64,000 nucleotides of DNA. Origin: Chitinophaga varians. Its GTDB lineage: Bacteria; Bacteroidota; Bacteroidia; Chitinophagales; Chitinophagaceae. This document shows positions 1-8,332 of this stretch, piece after piece. Both the position numbers and the translations under genes were made by a program. Positions within the stretch are counted from its first letter, which is position 1; every line of letters starts with the position of its first letter. The stretch lies in assembly GCF_012641275.1 (NCBI RefSeq), contig NZ_JABAIA010000002.1, forward strand, positions 1,860,001-1,924,000, read 5' to 3'. Below the pieces are notes generated by a model. It had not been told where the DNA came from and did not search any database. It saw only the letters and a program-made list of their open reading frames with translations.

Positions 1-1189
1 CGTTTTCGGTGACCAGCAGGTCGTTTTCTATTCTCACCCCGATACCTTCCTCTTCATTGTAAATACCTGGCTCATTGGTGATAACGGCGCCTTCCGGCAT
101 GGGCTCATCATAGTAACCTGTGTCGTGCACGTCCAGTCCGAGGAAGTGGGACACGTTATGATAGCAGTGTTTGTTCAGGTAATACTGCGCACCGTGTGTC
201 TGAATATCGGCAATGGAGCAGAGGCCCAGTCCTACGAGTTCTTCGAGCAGCAGGTTGTTGGAAATTTTCCAGAGGTCTTTTATGAGGATGCCCGCTTTGA
301 CTTCCTGCGCTACCTTTTTGTGTACCCGTAATACAGCATTGTAGTATGCTTTCTGGCGCGGCGTAAAGCGGCCGTTCACCGGAAAAGTGCGGGTGAGGTC
401 TGTGTTGTAGTACCGGTATTGGGCCGCAGCATCTATCAGTACGATGTCTCCGTTTTTGCCGATGCTTTCGTTGGCGCGGAGATGCAGTATAGTGCTGTCT
501 GCGCCGAAGGCCACAATCGGTTCATAGGCCCAGGTGGCGCCATGCTGCATGTATTCGTGTATCATTTCCGCTGCCACCTGCATACCGGTCTGTCCGGGCC
601 GGATGCTCTGCAATACGCGGCGGAAGCCTTTCTCTGTGATCTCGCTGGCTTTGCGTATCAGTGCTATTTCTGCCGGTGTTTTAGCATTACGTTGCCGGGC
701 CAGAATAGGGTAGAGGCGTTCATACCGATGCAGGGGATAGTACTGTTTGCAGGCGAGCAGCAGCCGGTCTTCCCGTGTCTGTGTTTCGTTTTCTGAACGC
801 GCGTGTTCATTGGTGTGCAGATAGATACTATTGCACAGCGGCAGTACTTTCTTCATGACGGCCCAGAACTCGTCGGTATAAAAAACGGTACGGATACCGG
901 AGATGTTGGAGGCAGTGGCTTTGTCCACTCTTCTGCCCATCCATTTGACAAACATCTGGTCTACCCGTTTGATGAACAGTATTTCCCGCAGGGAAGTATC
1001 AGGGTGACCGGGGAAGAGGGCGAGCATCGCGTCTTCTTCGGAGAGGCCTGTCAGGTAATACACGTTCACGTTGGGATAGTAGGGCATGGTCCCGTCGGCG
1101 TTGGTCGGCATGACGTCATTGGCGGTCAGGAGAGCCGCGGCACCGGCAGGCAGTTGCCGGATAAGGCGTTGACGGTGGTCTGAAAACAT
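1..1189 (-). CDS. Xaa-Pro aminopeptidase (M24B), 3' end outside window
   Basis: Cleaves N-terminal residues that precede proline, probably in the cytoplasm with two Mn/Zn ions. Read from the ATG at 1189-1187, 396 codons lie inside the window and the frame is still open at base 1. Residues 1-150 form the aminopeptidase-P N-terminal domain (MFSDHRQRLIRQLPAGAAAL start). The pita-bread catalytic domain shows all five metal ligands: Asp253 (LIDAAAQY), Asp264 (TDLTRTFP), His348 (VSHFLGLDVHD), Glu373 (NEPGIY) and Glu388 (RIEND). No signal peptide is seen. The gene is transcribed away from the AraC gene by codon sense but on the same strand; 75 bases separate them. Family call is secure; exact peptide specificity is not. 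Confidence 0.93.
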   Translation of the reverse strand, partial: MFSDHRQRLIRQLPAGAAALLTANDVMPTNADGTMPYYPNVNVYYLTGLSEEDAMLALFPGHPDTSLREILFIKRVDQMFVKWMGRRVDKATASNISGIRTVFYTDEFWAVMKKVLPLCNSIYLHTNEHARSENETQTREDRLLLACKQYYPLHRYERLYPILARQRNAKTPAEIALIRKASEITEKGFRRVLQSIRPGQTGMQVAAEMIHEYMQHGATWAYEPIVAFGADSTILHLRANESIGKNGDIVLIDAAAQYRYYNTDLTRTFPVNGRFTPRQKAYYNAVLRVHKKVAQEVKAGILIKDLWKISNNLLLEELVGLGLCSIADIQTHGAQYYLNKHCYHNVSHFLGLDVHDTGYYDEPMPEGAVITNEPGIYNEEEGIGVRIENDLLVTEN

Positions 1190-1264
1190 AAGGGTGACGT
1201 AGTTTGGTGAAGTCACAAACTTAGCGGGAGGGTAGGGAATAAGTGGTGTAAAAAGGCGACAGTT

Positions 1265-2062
1265 TTATGCTGACCATTTGTTCCATTCTTTTCTGAAATG
1301 GGAAAAGTCATGATAGCCCAGTTCTTCCCAATCGGCTTTGTAGCCATGCAGCACATACTGCGCGGCGGCGTGCCGGAAGCGCAGTATAGCCAGGCACTTT
1401 TTGGGGCTGATGCTCAGGGAATCGGAGAAATATCTTTCGAGGGTACGGGGCGACACGTAGAGGAGGCCGGCCAGTTTTTTCAGCTGGAAGCCTGATTGCT
1501 GTAAGGCAGGACCGTTAAGGGATTGCAGCACATAATCAAAACGGTGGTTGTCGGTGGTGGTGCTGGTGTGCCGGCGCAGGAACTTTTCCAGCAGGGTTTT
1601 GATGACCTGCATGTCCGGTGCATCATACACTGCGGATTCCAGTTCCGGCAGCCGTGTCATTACATCATGGGCGGAAAGTGTCTGTCGTTGCATGTCGGCG
1701 CCTTTTACATGAAAAAGGTAGTTCAGGCTGGCAGGTTTGAATTTAATGCCGACGAGGAAATTATTCGGGTAATGACGATAGGTGACAGGTGTGGTTTGGT
1801 AACCTATCAACTCGCTGTGGTGACAGGAATGCAACAGTTGCCCTTTAGCGTTGCAGATATCGAAAGGAGCGCCCAGGTTCAATACCAGCGAAGCGTTCAT
1901 GTTGGCCAGCAACAATTCGCGGAACTCTTCATCTTCCGGTAACGGCCTGCGGAGGTCCAGTAGCCAGTAGTAGACCACATGCCGCTCCAGGTCAGGTGAC
2001 GGGCTGATATACCGGTACTGGCCGTTGAAATATTCCTGGTTAATGAATTCGATTGCCTGCAT
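1265..2062 (-). CDS. AraC-family transcriptional regulator with DUF6597-like sensor domain
   Basis: A 265-residue DNA-binding regulator. Residues 1-150 resemble the DUF6597 domain often found ahead of AraC helix-turn-helix modules (YRYISPSPDLERHVVYYWLL). The C-terminal 90 residues contain two helix-turn-helix units: FQLKKLAGLLYVSPRTLERYF and a second, weaker one around WEELGYHDFSHFRKEW. The second unit departs from the canonical FSRxFKxxxGxSPxxYR pattern but keeps the spacing. Ligand and targets are unknown. No target gene is adjacent on the opposite strand: the upstream 306 bases lead to another minus-strand gene. Length fits the family (about 260-280 residues). Confidence 0.88.
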   Translation of the reverse strand: MQAIEFINQEYFNGQYRYISPSPDLERHVVYYWLLDLRRPLPEDEEFRELLLANMNASLVLNLGAPFDICNAKGQLLHSCHHSELIGYQTTPVTYRHYPNNFLVGIKFKPASLNYLFHVKGADMQRQTLSAHDVMTRLPELESAVYDAPDMQVIKTLLEKFLRRHTSTTTDNHRFDYVLQSLNGPALQQSGFQLKKLAGLLYVSPRTLERYFSDSLSISPKKCLAILRFRHAAAQYVLHGYKADWEELGYHDFSHFRKEWNKWSA

Positions 2063-2368
2063 AACAGGGTGCTAATTTACGGATATCGGATGCATGATTT
2101 GATCATCTCCCGAACATTTTAATCGTATGTTCTGTTAATTAGGTTACCTGTGAAAATCCGGATCAGGGCGTACATGATCACCGCAGTAGCCCTGCCATTC
2201 CCCGGCTTTCATGAAAATACTGTTACCGGCATACATTGGAATGCCGGCAGGAATACTGTACTGTAAAATCATTTAAAGTTAACGGTTGATAAACAGGTAC
2301 AACATCTTGCAATTTGTTGAGATGTGCTGGGGCGGGCTTATATGTTGACAGCGCCCGCCCTTTTTTTC
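2063..2368. other. Intergenic region, no gene supported
   Basis: About 300 bases between an AraC gene and a membrane-protein gene, both on the minus strand. A perfect 7-bp inverted repeat CCGGCAT/ATGCCGG lies at 2226-2232 and 2241-2247 with an 8-base loop. A 30-codon open frame from ATG at 2171-2181 has no recognisable features and I do not call it. The stretch should contain the AraC gene promoter on the minus strand, but I see no clear TAnnTTTG box. Confidence 0.4.
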
Positions 2369-2848
2369 TTATGATGCGCTTTTATATTGATAGAATCTTC
2401 CCGCCATCAATCCCATCGGTAGGCCGATAGCCACCATCAGGATGGTCATGCCCACCAGTACGTTTACCAGGTGGAACGGTCCTTTGGGGATATTGGTCAA
2501 TGGTAATATCAGCAGGTTCATCACGAGCCAGACAAAGATGCCGTATATCAGTCCGGATACCGATGGTATCTTCCGCATCTCCGGTATGCGCGGATACAGG
2601 AAGAAGAACAGCAACGTAAATCCCAGTGCGATGATGTAATGAAACAATACTCCCAGCCAGGGCATGACGGGGTTGCCACTGAATGCCGCCGTGCCGTAAA
2701 CGCCGCTGGCAACAAACAACAGCACGTTGACAAAACTTTTGCCCGTTACTAATACAAACTGCAGGCAGGCGGAGAATAAATCAAGCGTACCGACTATCAG
2801 CCAGGTGAGGAAGATAATGCCGACAGGAAAAGCGCGAGTGTTAGCCAT
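2369..2848 (-). CDS. Small integral membrane protein, four predicted helices
   Basis: A 159-residue hydrophobic protein that I do not recognise by function. Hydrophobic segments at about residues 8-30 (VGIIFLTWLIVGTLDLFSA), 38-60, 66-88 (LGVLFHYIIALGFTLLFFFL), 97-117 and 128-150 suggest four or five membrane helices in the inner membrane. There are no charged catalytic motifs and few loops. It resembles conserved hypothetical membrane proteins of Bacteroidota of about 150 residues. It stands alone between an AraC regulator and a repeat region, so context gives no job. Start chosen at ATG 2848-2846, followed by a short positive N-terminus (MANTRAFP) typical of a first helix. Confidence 0.75.
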   Translation of the reverse strand: MANTRAFPVGIIFLTWLIVGTLDLFSACLQFVLVTGKSFVNVLLFVASGVYGTAAFSGNPVMPWLGVLFHYIIALGFTLLFFFLYPRIPEMRKIPSVSGLIYGIFVWLVMNLLILPLTNIPKGPFHLVNVLVGMTILMVAIGLPMGLMAGRFYQYKSAS

Positions 2849-2950
2849 AGTGTTAAAGAAATGGTATCCTTTAAATTAAAAAATTTCTTCATAAAAAACC
2901 AAAGGAAATTTTGAGAGGCTGTTCTATGTCAGTGCTGCGCACCTCAGCTG

Positions 2951-3085
<135 letters not shown>

Positions 3086-3264
3086 CCTCTGACTGACCGT
3101 CCGCCTGGCCCCATTTTCATCCCCTCGCCAATTTGTGTCTATCATACAATATTCACCCAATTTATCTCCCGGTTGATCATCTACCTTAAAATCTCCTTAA
3201 AATAATTTTATAAAATATTATTAATCAATTTATTAAAACTTATAAAAATAAAAATTTAAATGAA

Positions 3265-3309
3265 CGTTTAAGTAAACGATTGTTTTAATTAAACGTTTGT
3301 TTAACTTTG
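3265..3309 (+). promoter_or_regulatory. tetR-tolC-emrAB promoter with two palindromic operators
   Basis: A Bacteroidota-type promoter: TTG at 3280-3282 and TAACTTTG (perfect TAnnTTTG) at 3302-3309, spacer 19. Two dyads overlap it. CGTTTA-AG-TAAACG at 3265-3278 is a perfect inverted repeat just ahead of the -33 box; TTAAAC-GTTT-GTTTAA at 3289-3304 covers the spacer and enters the -7 box. Both share the half-site TAAAC/GTTTA. I infer autorepression by the TetR protein that starts 25 bases downstream. Confidence 0.7.
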
Positions 3310-3333
3310 CTTCGTCAAATCAACAAAGGGAAC

Positions 3334-3966
3334 ATGGAAGACTATAACGATAAGCAACTTTCGATCATTTCGGTGGCGGAACGTTTGTTTGCAGAAAAAG
3401 GTTTTCATGGCACTTCTGTAAGGGATATCGCACAGGAAGCAGACGTGAACATTGCCATGATATCCTACTACTTCGGGTCGAAGGACAAGTTGCTGGAGGC
3501 GGTTTTCAGGTTACGGATGAATGCGTCCCGCATATTCATCAATGAACTGGTACAGAATGATACCATGGCCCCCCTGGAAAAAATATACTCCCTGATCGAC
3601 AGGTTTATCAATAAAATGCTGAATGAACAAAACTTTCAGTGCATTATGAGCCGGGAACAGCTCAATAAAGAACAAAGCCCGGTAAGAGACCTGATCTGGC
3701 AGCTGAAAGGGGAAATGCTTGGTCTGATGCGCCCCATCGTGACCAACGCCCAGGACGCGGGGATCTTTACCACCGATGTGGACGTGGAAATGCTGTTGAC
3801 AACCCTGTTTGGCACCATTCACCAGACCATACCTGCTCAGCATGTGTTACGGACCTACCCGGAAAACGCACACATGAACGACGAGGAGTTTAAAGAATAT
3901 TTAAGGCTCAGACTGAGCAACCATTTGAAAAAATTGTTTAAAGCAATCCTTACACATGAATTCTAG
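3334..3966 (+). CDS. TetR/AcrR-family repressor of the adjacent efflux operon
   Basis: A 210-residue regulator. The N-terminal helix-turn-helix (about residues 8-55) is canonical: IISVAERLFAEKGFHGTS, VRDIAQEADVNIAMISYYF, GSKDKLLEAVF. The rest is an all-helical ligand and dimer domain. I chose the ATG at 3334 rather than the upstream TTG at 3307, because the -7 box at 3302-3309 overlaps the TTG. It is the first gene of a co-directional set: its last 11 bases overlap tolC, so it is translated with the pump it probably represses. Two palindromes over its promoter support autoregulation. Inducer unknown; likely a toxic amphipathic compound exported by the pump. Confidence 0.92.
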   Translation: MEDYNDKQLSIISVAERLFAEKGFHGTSVRDIAQEADVNIAMISYYFGSKDKLLEAVFRLRMNASRIFINELVQNDTMAPLEKIYSLIDRFINKMLNEQNFQCIMSREQLNKEQSPVRDLIWQLKGEMLGLMRPIVTNAQDAGIFTTDVDVEMLLTTLFGTIHQTIPAQHVLRTYPENAHMNDEEFKEYLRLRLSNHLKKLFKAILTHEF

Positions 3967-5317
3967 AAGCATATACAAACGATTATATGCGCTTACATCC
4001 GGAATCGTGCTGACGCTGGTTTTTCAGGCAGCATCCGCACAACAAAGCGTAAAACCGCTTTCGTTAAATGAAGCCATATCGCTGAGTCTCCAAAACAGTA
4101 AACAACTGAAGGCCAGCCAGGCCCGCATTGAAGAGGCCAACGCCAACGTTAAAACAGCCAACGAAAGACAGCTGCCAGACGTAAGCATTTCCGGCTCTTA
4201 CCTGCGACTGACACAGCCTAATCTTGACCTGAAACTCGGTAAAGGAGGTAGTAACCCCGGCGGCGGTTCAGGCATGGAAGCGCCAAAAGTAGACCAGGCA
4301 GCCTATGGTATGGCCAATGTGTCCATCCCTGTGTTTGCCGGCATGATGATACAAAGCGGCAAAGAAGCAGCCCGCTACCTCGCACAGGCAGCCAAACTGG
4401 ACGCCGACAAAGACCGCGATGATGTGATCGAAAACACCATCGGCGCTTACAGCAACCTCTATAAAGCCACTCAGGCGGTGAAACTGATGGAGGAAAACCT
4501 GAGGCAGTCCACCCAACGCGTCAAAGACTTCTCCAACCTGGAAAAGAACGGCCTGCTGGCACGCAATGACCTCTTAAAGGCAGAACTGCAACAGTCCAAC
4601 TATGAACTGTCCCTCATGGACGCCCAGAACAGCCTGAAAGTAGCCAACCTCAACATGAACATCATGCTGGGCCTGCCAGACAACACAACGCTGCAACTGG
4701 ACACTACGGTGTTTAAAGTAGACGATAAAACCGACGGCAGAGGCGTAGCGGAATTTGAACAACTGGCTTACCAGAACCGTAAAGACGCTGCTTCCCTCGG
4801 TGCCAAAGAGAAAGCTGCTTTCGCCAACATAAAAGGCGTGAAAGGTGAATACTATCCTTCTCTCGCGGTAACCGGTGGTTATGTGGCCGCTTACATTCCA
4901 AACGTAGTGACCATCACCAACGCTGTAATGGGCGGTGTAGGCTTGAAATACAACCTTTCCTCCCTCTGGAAAACAGGTAGCAAGGTGGCCAGCGCAAAAG
5001 CACAGCTCGCGCAGCTCCAGGCCAATGAGGCCAGCCTGACAGACGCTATCCACCTCGATGTGGTGAGGTCTTACGAAAACTACCTCCTGAGCAGGAAAAA
5101 AATGGACACTTATATCAAGGCGATAGAACAATCAGAAGAGAACTACCGTATCACGAAGAACAAGCACGATAACAATCTGGCTACCACCACCGACCTGCTG
5201 GATGCGGACGTGGCCAACCTCCAGGCTCATCTGAACTACACCTTCGCAAGAGCAGATGCACTGGTGGCCTACAACAAATTGTTACAGGCATCGGGAATAC
5301 TCGACAACAACAAATAA
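3956..5317 (+). CDS. tolC: TolC-like outer-membrane efflux channel
   Basis: Outer-membrane channel of a tripartite efflux pump, 453 residues. A signal peptide ends near residue 28 (LTSGIVLTLVFQAASAQ). Two outer-membrane-efflux-protein repeats follow: one begins at about residue 33 with LSLNEAISLSLQNSKQLKAS, and a second at about residue 240. Long alpha-helical stretches rich in Ala, Gln and Asn (SQARIEEANANVKTANERQLPDVS) form the periplasmic tunnel. The ATG lies inside the 3' end of tetR. The adaptor and inner-membrane transporter follow directly, so its partners are encoded here. Family call is firm; the substrate is inferred only from the EmrAB-like partners. Confidence 0.93.
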   Translation: MNSRSIYKRLYALTSGIVLTLVFQAASAQQSVKPLSLNEAISLSLQNSKQLKASQARIEEANANVKTANERQLPDVSISGSYLRLTQPNLDLKLGKGGSNPGGGSGMEAPKVDQAAYGMANVSIPVFAGMMIQSGKEAARYLAQAAKLDADKDRDDVIENTIGAYSNLYKATQAVKLMEENLRQSTQRVKDFSNLEKNGLLARNDLLKAELQQSNYELSLMDAQNSLKVANLNMNIMLGLPDNTTLQLDTTVFKVDDKTDGRGVAEFEQLAYQNRKDAASLGAKEKAAFANIKGVKGEYYPSLAVTGGYVAAYIPNVVTITNAVMGGVGLKYNLSSLWKTGSKVASAKAQLAQLQANEASLTDAIHLDVVRSYENYLLSRKKMDTYIKAIEQSEENYRITKNKHDNNLATTTDLLDADVANLQAHLNYTFARADALVAYNKLLQASGILDNNK

Positions 5318-5381
5318 CAACAAACCAATAAACTACAAAGCTGTGGAAACGCAAACAAAAGCTACTAATAATATATCTACC

Positions 5382-6470
5382 ATGCAGGAAACATCCGCGC
5401 CTAAAAAGCGCAGCAAAGGGTTCGTGATCGTACTGGCCGCTCTGGTACTGGGTGGCGGCGCGTTCGGTATCTCAAAATACATCCATAGTCTGCATCACGA
5501 AGAAACAGACAACGCGCAGATCGATGCGAATGTAAGCCCCGTTATTCCAAGAGTGTCAGGTTTTGTAAAAGAAGTAAGAGTAAAAGATAACCAGCATGTG
5601 AAAAAAGGGGACACCCTCGTGGTCCTCGATGACCGTGACCTGGCTATCAGAGTACAACAGGCTGAAAACGCCCTCGCTACCGCCAAAGCTAACCTGGGTG
5701 CTGCAGAGGCAACCACCAGCGCAGCGGAAACAGGCATCAGCACGGCTCAGGCCAATGTCGGTACTATCGACGCCCAGATCGAAGCCGCCAAGGTGAACAT
5801 CTGGAGAGCCAATCAGGATTACGAACGTTACGCCAACCTGATCAAAGACCACTCCATCACCCAGCAACAATACGAACAGGCCCTGGCTGCCAAACAAACA
5901 GCTGAACGCCAGCTCGATGTACTGGTAAGACAAAAAGCGGCCGCTGTTCGCCAGACTTCCGTAGTAAGCTCCCAGAGCAGCGCTACCGGTAAACAGATCA
6001 ATCTCGCCAACGCAGCGATCAAACAACGTGAAACCGATGTGGACGATGCTAAACTGAACCAGTCCTACACCGTGATCACCGCTCCGGAAGATGGCGTGCT
6101 GTCAAAAATATTTGTACAGCCTGGTCAATATATCACTGCCGGCCAGTCTCTCTTCAGCGTGGTAATGGACACCGCTCCATGGGTAGTGGCCAATTTCAAG
6201 GAAACACAGCTGGAAAAAATGAAGCTCGGCCAGAAAGTGACCGTACATATCGACGCTTTCCCGGGTACTCCGCTGGAAGCCAAACTGACTTCCTTCTCAC
6301 CAGCCACCGGCGCTAAGTTTGCACTGCTGCCTCCGGACAACGCTTCCGGTAACTTCGTAAAAGTAGTACAACGCCTCCCGGTGAAAATCGAATTCGATGA
6401 CCCGAACAACGAACTGATTAAAAAGTTGCGCCCGGGCATGAACGTGCTGGTAGACGTGCATCTCAACTAA
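5382..6470 (+). CDS. emrA: EmrA/HlyD-type periplasmic adaptor of the efflux pump
   Basis: Membrane-fusion protein that links the inner-membrane transporter to the TolC channel; 362 residues from ATG 5382. One N-terminal membrane helix (residues about 14-36, FVIVLAALVLGGGAFGI) is followed by a lipoyl half-motif (DNAQIDANVSPVIPRVSGFV), a long Ala/Gln-rich coiled-coil hairpin (about 100-220), the second lipoyl half (YTVITAPEDGVLSKIFVQPG) and a beta-barrel. The frame extends upstream into tolC without sense; GTG at 5343 is an alternative start that adds 13 residues. The motif DNAQID is typical of EmrA. It sits 64 bases after tolC. Confidence 0.92.
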   Translation: MQETSAPKKRSKGFVIVLAALVLGGGAFGISKYIHSLHHEETDNAQIDANVSPVIPRVSGFVKEVRVKDNQHVKKGDTLVVLDDRDLAIRVQQAENALATAKANLGAAEATTSAAETGISTAQANVGTIDAQIEAAKVNIWRANQDYERYANLIKDHSITQQQYEQALAAKQTAERQLDVLVRQKAAAVRQTSVVSSQSSATGKQINLANAAIKQRETDVDDAKLNQSYTVITAPEDGVLSKIFVQPGQYITAGQSLFSVVMDTAPWVVANFKETQLEKMKLGQKVTVHIDAFPGTPLEAKLTSFSPATGAKFALLPPDNASGNFVKVVQRLPVKIEFDDPNNELIKKLRPGMNVLVDVHLN

Positions 6471-6476
6471 TCATAT

Positions 6477-6612
6477 ATGAATGCATCATGACCAGGGGTT
6501 AATAGTTGAACCGGTCCAAGTTATTTTCGGCGGAAACCATCAGCTTCAACAAAAGACCTCAAAGACAGGAACCACCGGCTTGATTATTAATTCCTGGTCA
6601 ACCTGCATTCAT
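6477..6612 (+). other. Large imperfect hairpin between emrA and emrB
   Basis: The 159-base gap between the two pump genes holds two 28-base arms (6477-6504 and 6585-6612) that pair almost fully. ATGAATGCA pairs with TGCATTCAT, then a 3x3 internal loop, then 16 continuous pairs of which two are G-U. Pairing continues inward (6505-6515 with 6574-6584) through three more G-U pairs and one mismatch, ending with CCGGT/ACCGG. The loop is about 58 bases. The wobble pairs suggest that the structure is kept at RNA level. It is not a classic terminator, as no U run follows. Confidence 0.65.
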
Positions 6613-6629
6613 TCAAAATAAATCGCTGC

Positions 6630-8207
6630 ATGCAACAAGAATCATTGGTAGAATACGGCTCACGCAGGGTGATCATTACGATCACCGCTATCTTCTGCGC
6701 GCTGCTGGAAATCGTGGACACCACCATCGTGAACGTGGCATTGAACGACATGCGCGGCAACATGGGAGCCACACTCAGTGAGATCAGTTGGGTGATCACC
6801 GCTTATGCGATCGGTAACGTAATCATTGTACCGATGACCAGCTGGTTGTCCCAACAGTTCGGCCGCCGTAACTACTTCGCTGCTTCTGTCATCATATTCA
6901 CCGTTTCCTCTTTCCTCTGCGGTAACGCAACGGCCATGTGGGAGCTGATACTTTTCCGCTTCATACAAGGTCTCGGAGGTGGTGCGCTACTGGTAACATC
7001 ACAAACAATTATTACAGAAAGTTATCCTCCCGAAAAACGCGGTGTTGCCCAGGCCATCTACGGCCTCGGCGTGATCATCGGCCCTACACTGGGCCCTCCG
7101 TTGGGCGGTTATATTACCGATAACTATTCCTGGCCTTACATCTTCTATATCAACATCCCTATCGGTGTCATCGCTACCCTGCTCACATTGCAGTTTGTAC
7201 GCAGCCCGAAATATGCAGAGAAGAAAGCCATCAATGAAATCGACTTTCTGGGTATCATATTACTCGCCATCACGGTAGGCTGTCTCCAGTTTGTACTGGA
7301 ACGTGGCCAGGAAGATGACTGGTTCAGTGATCCAACGATCACCCTCTTATCTGTGATGAGCGCCCTGGGCCTGTTCTTCTTCATCTGGCGGGAGCTGACC
7401 TATAAGAACCCGATCGTGGAACTAAGGGTATTGAAGAACGGAAACCTGAGGGTCGGTACCATCCTCTCGTTTATATTGGGTTTCGGTTTGTATGGATCTA
7501 CATTCATTATTCCGCTATACACCCAAAGCACCCTGGGATGGACCGCCACCCAGTCCGGTATGCTGATGATACCGGCAGCGCTTACGACGGCCTTTATGAT
7601 GCCGATCATCGGTAAACTGCTGGAGAAAGGCGTACCGCAACAGTACCTGGTGGCACTGGGAATGTTATTGTTCTTTGTCTATAGTTTCTGGGGATACCTG
7701 ATCATTACACCTTCTGATACCGGCGCGGACGCGTTCTTCTGGATGCTGATCGTGCGCGGGGTAGGTATGGGGCTGCTCTTTATCCCAATCACCACACTGG
7801 CGCTGTCTTCCCTCAAAGGGCAGCAGATCGGCCAGGGCGCAGCCTTCACCGGTATGATGCGTCAGCTCGGCGGTTCCTTCGGGGTGGCACTGATCACCAC
7901 TTTTATGGCCCGTCAGAACATGGTACACAGAAGCGACCTGGTGTCTAAACTGGACACCAACAACCCCGATGTCATGAACCGCGTGAACGGCCTGGCACAT
8001 GGCTTCGCCGCAAAAGGTATGGACGCCGGCACTGCTGTCAGAAGCGGATACAAGGTACTGGACTACAGCATCACCAAACAGGCGGCTGTGATGTCTTACA
8101 TGGACGTGTTCCTGTACCTGGGACTGATGTTCCTCATCTGCATCCCGTTTGTACTGATGGTAAGAGCTAAGAAAGCTGCAAAACTGGACCCGTCAGCTAT
8201 GCACTAA
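6630..8207 (+). CDS. emrB: EmrB/QacA-type drug:proton antiporter (MFS, DHA2)
   Basis: Inner-membrane proton-driven exporter of 525 residues with about 14 membrane helices, which identifies the DHA2 (EmrB/QacA) family. Seen motifs: the first-helix signature VDTTIVNVALNDM with the usual Asp, loop motif WLSQQFGRRNYF, LFRFIQGLGGGALL, and antiporter motif C in helix 5 (GLGVIIGPTLGPPLGG). A large loop lies near residue 410-470 (TNNPDVMNRVNGLAHG). It works with the adjacent EmrA adaptor and TolC channel. A strong terminator at 8274 closes the operon. The start at ATG 6630 lies 17 bases after the intergenic hairpin. Confidence 0.95.
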   Translation: MQQESLVEYGSRRVIITITAIFCALLEIVDTTIVNVALNDMRGNMGATLSEISWVITAYAIGNVIIVPMTSWLSQQFGRRNYFAASVIIFTVSSFLCGNATAMWELILFRFIQGLGGGALLVTSQTIITESYPPEKRGVAQAIYGLGVIIGPTLGPPLGGYITDNYSWPYIFYINIPIGVIATLLTLQFVRSPKYAEKKAINEIDFLGIILLAITVGCLQFVLERGQEDDWFSDPTITLLSVMSALGLFFFIWRELTYKNPIVELRVLKNGNLRVGTILSFILGFGLYGSTFIIPLYTQSTLGWTATQSGMLMIPAALTTAFMMPIIGKLLEKGVPQQYLVALGMLLFFVYSFWGYLIITPSDTGADAFFWMLIVRGVGMGLLFIPITTLALSSLKGQQIGQGAAFTGMMRQLGGSFGVALITTFMARQNMVHRSDLVSKLDTNNPDVMNRVNGLAHGFAAKGMDAGTAVRSGYKVLDYSITKQAAVMSYMDVFLYLGLMFLICIPFVLMVRAKKAAKLDPSAMH

Positions 8208-8273
8208 CGGTCTCGTTTTTCGACATAAATTATTGTTGCAATAACAGTGTAACAGTTGTAGGTTTAGGTAAAT

Positions 8274-8305
8274 AAGCCCCGATATTCATCGGGGCTTTAT
8301 TTTTT
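8274..8305. terminator. Intrinsic terminator after emrB, probably bidirectional
   Basis: Perfect 10-bp stem AAGCCCCGAT/ATCGGGGCTT with loop ATTC, followed by TATTTTTT. It separates emrB from the convergent amidohydrolase gene whose stop is at 8333; on the minus strand the run is shorter (TTATTTACC), so it acts best for the plus strand. Confidence 0.9.
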
Positions 8306-8332
8306 CTACAACATTTATCAGGAGAAGGAAAA

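Noticed and set aside
5256..5381. Upstream extension of the emrA frame into tolC
   Set aside because: Residues are the off-frame end of tolC; adaptor homology starts near 5382.
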